This document shows, in pieces, positions 6,442 through 10,629 of a stretch of DNA of 10,629 nucleotides. How positions within the stretch are numbered: position 1 is the first letter of the stretch; every line of letters begins with the position of its first letter. The position numbers and the translations under genes are program-made. A model generated the notes under the pieces. The model worked only from the letters and a program-made list of their open reading frames with translations, ran no database searches and was not told where the DNA came from. The DNA is from K23-9 sp964460665 (GTDB lineage Bacteria; Planctomycetota; Planctomycetia; Pirellulales; Pirellulaceae), in the NCBI GenBank assembly GCA_964460665.1, contig CAYWSL010000215.1, forward strand, positions 1 through 10,629. Direction: 5' to 3'.

Positions 6442-6699
6442 GTGAGTTACGACGAACCGTTTGTTGGATCGCTTTCAATCCTAATGGCCTTGATTGCTGC
6501 GGCCATTGCTGCAGGCCCGTGGGAAGCACCCTACCAATTGCGCAACATTCGATCGGTGAACGATCGATTCGGCAAACTAGCTGCACGGGGCATTTGGGCC
6601 GTGATCGCGATTGCCACGTTCACCGCAGGCGTGGCCATCTTTAGCGGAACGCGCCCACCGTATGTAACACCAGCGCACCAGTCGATGATCGACCGCTGA
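6442..6699 (+). CDS. Small two-helix membrane protein
   Basis: The GTG at 6442 is chosen because AAGGAG (6431-6436) lies 5 nt before it; an in-frame GTG at 6415 has no such site. The product is 85 residues with two predicted membrane helices. One is at about residues 7-25 (FVGSLSILMALIAAAIAAG) and the other at about 50-69 (GIWAVIAIATFTAGVAIFSG). Between them is a basic, polar loop of about 25 residues (YQLRNIRSVNDRFGKLAARG). I do not recognise a characterised family. Its TGA stop lies in the first unit of the 16-bp tandem array, so array expansion or contraction acts directly at the end of this gene. Confidence 0.75.
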   Translation: MSYDEPFVGSLSILMALIAAAIAAGPWEAPYQLRNIRSVNDRFGKLAARGIWAVIAIATFTAGVAIFSGTRPPYVTPAHQSMIDR

Positions 6700-6856
6700 A
6701 TGCCATCGGCGCTGAATGNNNNNNNNNNNNNNNNNNNNNNNNNNNNNNNNNNNNNNNNNNNNNNNNNNNNNNNNNNNNNNNNNNNNNNNNNNNNNNNNNN
6801 NNNNNNNNNNNNNNNNNNCGCTGAATGCCATCGGCGCTGAATGTCATCGGCGCTGA
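6694..6856. repeat. 16-bp tandem repeat array starting at a stop codon, interrupted by the gap
   Basis: The unit CGCTGAATGCCATCGG occurs at 6694-6709, starts again at 6710 and runs into the gap. After the gap there are copies at 6819-6834 and 6835-6850 (the last with C to T), then a truncated CGCTGA. Sixteen is not a multiple of three, so every plus-strand frame meets the TGA within three units. The minus-strand frames stay open and all give the same 16-residue repeating peptide, which explains the open frames there. Confidence 0.92.
6719..6818. other. Assembly gap of 100 N
   Basis: Exactly 100 undetermined bases lie inside the 16-bp array, with matching units on both sides. Real length and copy number are unknown. 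Confidence 0.97.
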
Positions 6857-6910
6857 TCGCGAAAGGGACGCTGAAGAATAGCCAAGCCAACGGAACACGG
6901 TGGGCGCAAT

Positions 6911-6937
6911 AAAAAACCTGAGGGCTTGCGCCTCAGG
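6911..6937 (-). terminator. Rho-independent terminator of the thioredoxin-family gene
   Basis: On the minus strand CCTGAGG pairs with CCTCAGG in a 7-bp stem with a 7-base loop, followed directly by six T. It lies about 60 bp beyond the stop codon of the minus-strand thioredoxin-family gene. A textbook intrinsic terminator. Confidence 0.88.
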
Positions 6938-6980
6938 CTAAGTTGCGTCGCTGCAGAGCAGAAAGATCTGCGTTTTACCA

Positions 6981-7010
6981 GGTTCAAGTGCCAGGTGTTT
7001 ATGTGCCAGG
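6981..7010 (-). repeat. 15-bp tandem duplication containing the stop codon of the thioredoxin-family gene
   Basis: Read on the minus strand, CCTGGCACATAAACA is followed by CCTGGCACTTGAACC, matching at 12 of 15 bases. The frame reads PGT, stop (TAA), T, PGT, stop (TGA). As with clpS, the unit is 15 bp and carries an in-frame second stop. Confidence 0.8.
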
Positions 7011-8138
7011 GTTGGCTTCGCGAATGGCGTTTTCCATTACCGACATCGCTGCACCCGTGTATCGCTCGTACTCTCGCCAAAAGTGATTCATGGCGGCTTC
7101 GTCAGCGAAGAAGAACATGCGATTGTGGGTTGGATCTTTCAGGCCCCACTCACGCTTGCCTTGAACAATCTTGCGTTCTTCAAAGAATCGCACGACGTCG
7201 ATTTCGTTTAGCACGGGCGTGTAAGGCACTGGATCGGCCAAGAAAGTTTGCATCATTTCGGCATTGCGGAACAGATACAGTTTTCCCAAGTGCACGACAC
7301 CAAACTTTGGATTGCCTTCGACCCAGCGATCTTCTTTGATCACGGTCACGGCACAGAAGCCTTGCATCGCAAGTTCACGTGTTGCGTCGGGTGTCGCTGT
7401 CTTGCCGAGGCCAGCATTCGTCGGTGCTGGTGGCTGTGCACTTGTTGCATGAGCCGGGCTTAGGTTCATAGCGCTGTGACGTGTGCTGGCCAACTGAGCT
7501 GGTGTACCAGACGCCAAATTCCCAGGCATCTGCATATTGGGTTGCCCGTTTTGACCAGCGACAAACTGATTGACCTGAGGTCCCGCCGTGTTGTTCGGCT
7601 TGACTTGCATGGCCATCGGAGGCGACTGCTGTGTTGGTGGAGCAGCCTGAACTTGTGGGGCTGGTGCGACAGGTGGAGGCTGCTGTGCTGTAGCGGCGAC
7701 TGAGGGTGGAATGGTTGTACCTCCCGAGGCAACAGCCACGGCTGTGGTCAGCATGCTGATGTACCGATTGGGTTGTTGCGGGCTGACGGCGTGTCCAACC
7801 GTCTGGCCGCCCGGAGTGACGATGACGTCGGTGGGGTACTTCTTAACCTTGAACATCTCGATCAGCTGCGGGTTCTTGCCGCCGTGAATTTTCACAGGGA
7901 TGAACCGCTGATTAATCGTCGCGCCAACTTCTGGCGAACGGAATGTGCCCGCTTCCAGGCGATCACAGAAAATGCAGTCATCGCTATAGAAGTGCAAAAG
8001 CAACAGCTTTCCCTGAGCTTCGGCCTGCGAGTGTGCTGCTCGCAGATTGGTCTGCCATGGAATCTGAGCCCCCGCGATGGGGCTAAAGATCACGAGAGCT
8101 GTAAGCGTAAGTAGCGTTTTGACGACGGCGGTGCGCAT
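6999..8138 (-). CDS. Exported thioredoxin-family protein with C-terminal YHS-like region
   Basis: The 379-residue product has a Sec signal peptide (MRTAVVKTLLTLTALVIFSP, likely cleavage after AGA at residue 24). A thioredoxin-like domain follows at about 30-130, with the CxxC active site C55-I-F-C58 in YSDDCIFC and the cis-proline at P102 in KKYPTDV. This suggests a periplasmic thiol-disulfide or thioredoxin-like role. A Pro/Gln/Ala-rich linker of about 120 residues comes next, probably flexible. The C-terminal part (about 255-379) resembles a YHS domain: FCAVTVIKEDRWVEGNPKFG then KLYLFRNAEMMQTFLADP; a weaker second copy may lie around NRMFFFADEAAMNHF. YHS-type segments are associated with metal sensing or binding in some proteins, but metal binding here is only an inference. 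AGGA lies a few bases before the ATG. It is terminated by the hairpin at 6911-6937. Confidence 0.88.
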   Translation of the reverse strand: MRTAVVKTLLTLTALVIFSPIAGAQIPWQTNLRAAHSQAEAQGKLLLLHFYSDDCIFCDRLEAGTFRSPEVGATINQRFIPVKIHGGKNPQLIEMFKVKKYPTDVIVTPGGQTVGHAVSPQQPNRYISMLTTAVAVASGGTTIPPSVAATAQQPPPVAPAPQVQAAPPTQQSPPMAMQVKPNNTAGPQVNQFVAGQNGQPNMQMPGNLASGTPAQLASTRHSAMNLSPAHATSAQPPAPTNAGLGKTATPDATRELAMQGFCAVTVIKEDRWVEGNPKFGVVHLGKLYLFRNAEMMQTFLADPVPYTPVLNEIDVVRFFEERKIVQGKREWGLKDPTHNRMFFFADEAAMNHFWREYERYTGAAMSVMENAIREANPGT

Positions 8139-8807
8139 CAGCCAATTCCTATTGATTCGTCACAAGGGTTGCCCGGCCACGATCCGCTCAGGCGCGAGCG
8201 GCTGCGGATCCCGGGGATCACATTTCGTGATTCGGCTGTACCGATCACGTAACTTGATCGGAAGCTACAAATTACGTGGGCTTTTCCGCCACCCGAATTT
8301 TTTGCACCCCCAAAGAGGGGTTTTATGACGATTAGGCTTGACAGCGTTTCCACACCAGTTACACTTCTCCTGAAGCTTAAGTCTTTCGCATCTGGCGACT
8401 GACGAATCTCGGACGACATGATCGCGTCCTTCTTTGCACAGCTACATTCCGATTGGAAACGCACCGCAAACGAACTACTGAATCGCAGCAAACGTCTGAT
8501 TGTTGAACCAGCAATCATTCCAATAGCGACCCGAAGAAGCAGATCACAAGACTCCTGAACAAGTGTTAGACCCAAGCAAGGGCAGCACGAAATTGCAACA
8601 CAGTGGCTGGTCATCCATGCATGATTTCAGCTGGGCAAATCCATTCCGGATACGAATGGTTGTAAGTAGTTGGGTTGGTAAACCCATTTGGCGCCGAATA
8701 CTTTGAAAGCACATCCTTTTACAAGCTTTTTCGCGCGGCCGCCTTACCTCATTTGTTTTCGGTAAAGACGACATTTCCAGGCAAAGACGAGCTCACTTGC
8801 TGGCTAG
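8139..8807. other. Gene-poor region with many inverted repeats
   Basis: No convincing gene is present. Hairpin-forming sequences include a cluster at 8181-8278 (listed separately), ACCCC/GGGGT at 8306-8321 followed by TTT, CCATTC/GAATGG at 8641-8659 and TGGGTT/AACCCA at 8671-8686. A 158-codon minus-strand frame (8138-8614) overlaps the thioredoxin start by one base, but its composition is unlike a protein. Two short plus-strand frames in register, 8325-8402 (25 codons, behind AGAGGGG) and 8418-8558 (46 codons), could be small proteins or remnants. Confidence 0.5.
8181..8278 (-). promoter_or_regulatory. GATC-rich cluster of overlapping inverted repeats upstream of the thioredoxin-family gene
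   Basis: Within 98 bases there are five GATC sites (8181, 8207, 8216, 8243, 8256) and at least five inverted repeats. These are GATCCGC/GCGGATC (8181-8210) enclosing CCGCTC/GAGCGG (8184-8201); GATCCC/GGGATC (8207-8219); ATCAC/GTGAT (8217-8231); CCGATC/GATCGG (8241-8261); and CACGTAA/TTACGTG (8246-8278). The last two share bases and exclude each other. It starts 42 bp upstream of the ATG, so it could be in the 5' leader. It matches no riboswitch class I can recognise. Confidence 0.45.
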
Positions 8808-8838
8808 TTGACACCTAACCCATTGAATTGCTTACAAT
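8808..8838 (+). promoter_or_regulatory. Candidate rho promoter
   Basis: TTGACA (8808-8813) is a perfect -35 match and TACAAT (8833-8838) matches the -10 consensus at five of six positions. The 19-bp spacer is longer than the usual 17. If used, the rho leader would be about 340 nt. Confidence 0.4.
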
Positions 8839-8853
8839 CTGGCGACAACATCC

Positions 8854-8912
8854 GCCGTGCTCGTAACGAGCCCTAGACGGCACCAACAACCAGCAGACGA
8901 TACAGCTGGTTG
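8854..8912 (+). promoter_or_regulatory. Tandem hairpins in the probable rho leader
   Basis: The first hairpin has GCCGT (8854-8858) pairing with ACGGC (8877-8881), with GCTCG/CGAGC (8859-8871) nested inside around a TAA loop. The second has CAACCAGC (8887-8894) pairing perfectly with GCTGGTTG (8905-8912), followed by CTTTC. They start about 15 bases after the candidate -10 box. In E. coli, rho is autoregulated through premature termination in its leader; a similar role here is an inference. Confidence 0.4.
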
Positions 8913-9182
8913 CTTTCAAAACATTTCTGTATGACCACAAGGCAGAACGCTACCGCCGTTCGCTCCATTCGGTCTTCCCAACTTCATGATGCGGTAATTC
9001 TTCAACCAAGCTGATAAATAGCTGGACGACTTCTTTCAAACGCAATGCGTTGATTCATGCGACCCAATTTCTGCAGTCCATTTCGGGCTTCTGGCAATCA
9101 AGTCGGTTGAATCATGACACAGCAATGAACGATGCGTCACTTCCTTACCAAGGATTCGTTTGTCGGCTTTTCTGGATGACAC

Positions 9183-10472
9183 ATGGCGAAAAAGAAACGG
9201 AATAACCGGGGCCGAGGTGGCTCGAACGGACAAGGCAATTCCAACAACGGTGGCGGAGGCGGTAAACAACGCGCCCGACGTCGACGTCGCGGAGGCGGCG
9301 GTGGCGGTGGCGAGCCAGCGGATATCCCAAGCGACGCACCTTTAGAAGAGGGCGAAGGTATCCTGGAGATGCACCCCAACGGCTACGGGTTCCTTCGTAG
9401 CGAAGCAAACAACTACTCGCGTGAACGCAGCGATCCGTTTGTCCCGGGCACAATGATCGAACGTTTTGGCCTTCGCCAAGGCGTCTTCATCAAAGCCATG
9501 GTGCAGCAAGCTCGACGCCAACAAGGCCCGCGTGTTCGCGAGATCCTAGACGTCGATGGCATATCGCCCGAAGCTTACCCAGAGGTCAAAGCGTTTGAAA
9601 CGCTGACGCCAATCAACCCCGAAGAGTGGTTGAATCTGGAGCGTGGCCGCAAGCCGCTGACCAATCGCGTGATTGATCTGCTTGCACCGCTTGGCAAAGG
9701 CCAACGTGCCCTGATCGTTGCTCCGCCACGGAGCGGTAAAACGGTCATGTTGCAGGATATCGCCGCAGGGATCGCAGAAAATCACCCCGACCTGAAACTG
9801 ATTGTCCTGCTGATTGATGAACGACCTGAAGAAGTCACCGACATGCGCCGAAATGTGCTTGGTGGCGAAGTCGTTGCTAGCAGCTTGGACATGGACGTCG
9901 AAAGCCACGTTCGGTTAAGCCAATTGGTGATCGATCGAGCTCGCCGTTTGGCAGAGAAAGGCGAAGATGTCTTCTTGATGCTGGATTCGATCACGCGTCT
10001 AGCACGTGCCTTCAATAAATGGGTTGGCCGAAGTGGCCGTGGTGGTGCAACGATGACCGGTGGTTTGGACATCAAAGCGATGGACATCCCCAAGAAATTG
10101 TTTGCAACCGCCCGCGCTTTCCAGGAAGGCGGCTCGCTGACGATCGTGGGCACCTGCTTGGTGGACACCAACAGCCGCATGGACGAAGCGATTTTCCAAG
10201 AATTCAAGGGTACCGGTAACATGGAACTGGTCTTGGATCGCAAGCTGGCAGATCGCCGCGTTTGGCCATCGATCGACATTTCGCAAAGTGGAACGCGTCG
10301 CGAAGAATTGCTTCATGACGAAGAAACCTACGAAGCCGTCACGATGCTACGTCGAACCCTTAGCAGCATGCATCCGTGCGATGCGATGGAGCAATTGACC
10401 AAGCAGCTAGGGCGGTTCGACAGCAATGACGAATTCATTAAACTGATTAGTGGTGCCAAGACATCGCTTTAG
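9183..10472 (+). CDS. rho: Transcription termination factor Rho
   Basis: Rho is a hexameric RNA-dependent ATPase that binds nascent RNA and terminates transcription. The 429-residue product begins with about 55 low-complexity residues rich in R, G and N (runs of G and a block of five R at about 33-37). It then has the cold-shock-like RNA-binding domain, with GYGFLR at 67-72, and the ATPase core. The core shows Walker A APPRSGKT (180-187), DERPEEV with catalytic E213, Walker B VFLMLD ending at D268, MTGGLDIKAM as the Q-loop region, EFKGTGNMEL as the R-loop region, and SGTR with R372 as the arginine finger. The helical N-terminal domain of E. coli Rho is not seen; an in-frame TGA two codons before the ATG rules out extension upstream. 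No strong Shine-Dalgarno sequence is present. A 9-codon frame at 9176-9205 overlaps the start. Confidence 0.98.
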   Translation: MAKKKRNNRGRGGSNGQGNSNNGGGGGKQRARRRRRGGGGGGGEPADIPSDAPLEEGEGILEMHPNGYGFLRSEANNYSRERSDPFVPGTMIERFGLRQGVFIKAMVQQARRQQGPRVREILDVDGISPEAYPEVKAFETLTPINPEEWLNLERGRKPLTNRVIDLLAPLGKGQRALIVAPPRSGKTVMLQDIAAGIAENHPDLKLIVLLIDERPEEVTDMRRNVLGGEVVASSLDMDVESHVRLSQLVIDRARRLAEKGEDVFLMLDSITRLARAFNKWVGRSGRGGATMTGGLDIKAMDIPKKLFATARAFQEGGSLTIVGTCLVDTNSRMDEAIFQEFKGTGNMELVLDRKLADRRVWPSIDISQSGTRREELLHDEETYEAVTMLRRTLSSMHPCDAMEQLTKQLGRFDSNDEFIKLISGAKTSL

Positions 10473-10477
10473 CGATG
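10462..10477. repeat. Palindrome across the rho stop codon
   Basis: CATCGCT (10462-10468) and AGCGATG (10471-10477) form an inverted repeat with two bases between; the TAG stop at 10470-10472 lies in its centre. The loop is too small for an RNA hairpin unless the inner pair opens. Confidence 0.5.
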
Positions 10478-10488
10478 GCATCACGAGA

Positions 10489-10540
10489 GACAGTCCTGCT
10501 GACCGGACGAACCATTTCATCAGCAGTCCTGTCTTGATTT
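10489..10540 (+). terminator. Terminator-like hairpin after rho
   Basis: GACAG (10489-10493) pairs with CTGTC, and after two mismatches CTGCTGA (10496-10502) pairs with TCAGCAG, giving 12 base pairs in total with a 17-base loop. TTGATTT follows at 10534-10540. The T tract is interrupted, so it is probably a moderate terminator. Confidence 0.6.
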
Positions 10541-10588
10541 AATCGAGTTGGTTCGCCAAGATATCAACTCACCCGGAGGATAAGCGAA

Positions 10589-10629
10589 TTGGTGAGCGGC
10601 CTCACTGGAACTGAGGTACCCCGCAAGGG
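10589..10629 (+). CDS. Possible start of a gene running off the right edge
   Basis: GGAGG at 10575-10579 is a strong ribosome binding site. It is followed after 9 nt by TTG (10589) and after 12 nt by GTG (10592), in the same frame, which stays open to the edge and reads VSGLTGTEVPRKG. A 6-bp inverted repeat GAGTTG/CAACTC (10545-10570) lies just upstream of the GGAGG. Only about 13 residues are visible, so no function can be given. Confidence 0.35.
   Translation, partial: MVSGLTGTEVPRK

Noticed and set aside
6531..6898. Three overlapping minus-strand frames across the second gap
   Set aside because: The 16-bp repeat is open in every minus frame, so these are by-products of the array.
8171..8260. 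tRNA or tRNA-like structure in the GC-rich hairpin cluster
   Set aside because: The T-arm consensus and cloverleaf spacing are missing.
8241..8278. H-type pseudoknot formed by CACGTAA/TTACGTG and CCGATC/GATCGG
   Set aside because: The two stems share a base, leaving no third loop to cross a 6-7 bp stem. Alternative hairpins are more realistic.
8138..8614. 158-codon minus-strand frame overlapping the start of the thioredoxin-family gene by one base
   Set aside because: The one-base overlap suggested coupling, but the composition (rich in S, R and C, no domain) and the inverted repeats within it argue against a protein. The downstream gene has its own ribosome binding site.
9137..9379. Minus-strand frame with a proline run opposite the rho start
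   Set aside because: It is the complement of the glycine codon run in rho and has no other support.

Overview
This window looks like a chromosomal segment from a planctomycete, most likely of the Pirellulaceae (Rhodopirellula-like) lineage. The strongest pointer is a DUF1559 protein with a type IV pilin-like N-terminus, a family expanded in Planctomycetes. Moderate GC content, long untranslated gaps, several secreted proteins without strong homology, a thioredoxin fused to a YHS-like region, and a Rho with a basic Gly/Arg-rich N-terminus fit the same picture. Two runs of exactly 100 N (3863-3962 and 6719-6818) are assembly gaps, and each sits inside a short tandem repeat array.

Layout. 1-310: no intact gene; a possible decayed reading frame on the minus strand and a strong hairpin. 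311-2079: two plus-strand housekeeping genes, clpS (N-degron adaptor of ClpAP/ClpCP) and mtaB (tRNA ms2t6A methylthiotransferase), followed by two hairpins, the second a symmetric terminator. 2229-3695: a minus-strand pair, a 63-residue lipoprotein-like gene followed by the DUF1559 gene. 3696-4194: non-coding, with a 12-bp tandem array broken by the first gap. 4195-5313: minus-strand exported protein with two secretin/TonB N-terminus-like regions. 5314-5675: divergent intergenic region with a 13-bp direct repeat at 21-bp period. 5676-6699: plus-strand HEAT/TPR-type protein, then a small two-helix membrane protein whose stop codon lies in the first unit of a 16-bp tandem array containing the second gap. 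6999-8138: minus-strand exported thioredoxin/YHS-like protein with a clear Rho-independent terminator. 8139-9182: about 1 kb without a convincing gene but rich in hairpins, ending in the probable long leader of rho. 9183-10472: rho, followed by a terminator-like hairpin and possibly the first codons of another gene at the right edge.

The genes do not form one pathway. ClpS (proteolysis), MtaB (tRNA modification) and Rho (transcription termination) are core functions; the rest are envelope or exported proteins typical of planctomycetes. No mobile element, CRISPR array, tRNA, rRNA, phage gene or defence system is recognisable. The most unusual feature is the number of short tandem duplications outside coding sequence. 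In three genes (clpS, the small membrane gene and the thioredoxin gene) the duplicated unit contains the stop codon. Other points of note are substitutions in the ClpS degron-binding pocket, a Rho whose N-terminal helical domain appears replaced by a low-complexity basic tail, a compact GATC-rich cluster of overlapping inverted repeats upstream of the thioredoxin gene, and tandem hairpins in the rho leader. I did not find a convincing new multi-gene system.
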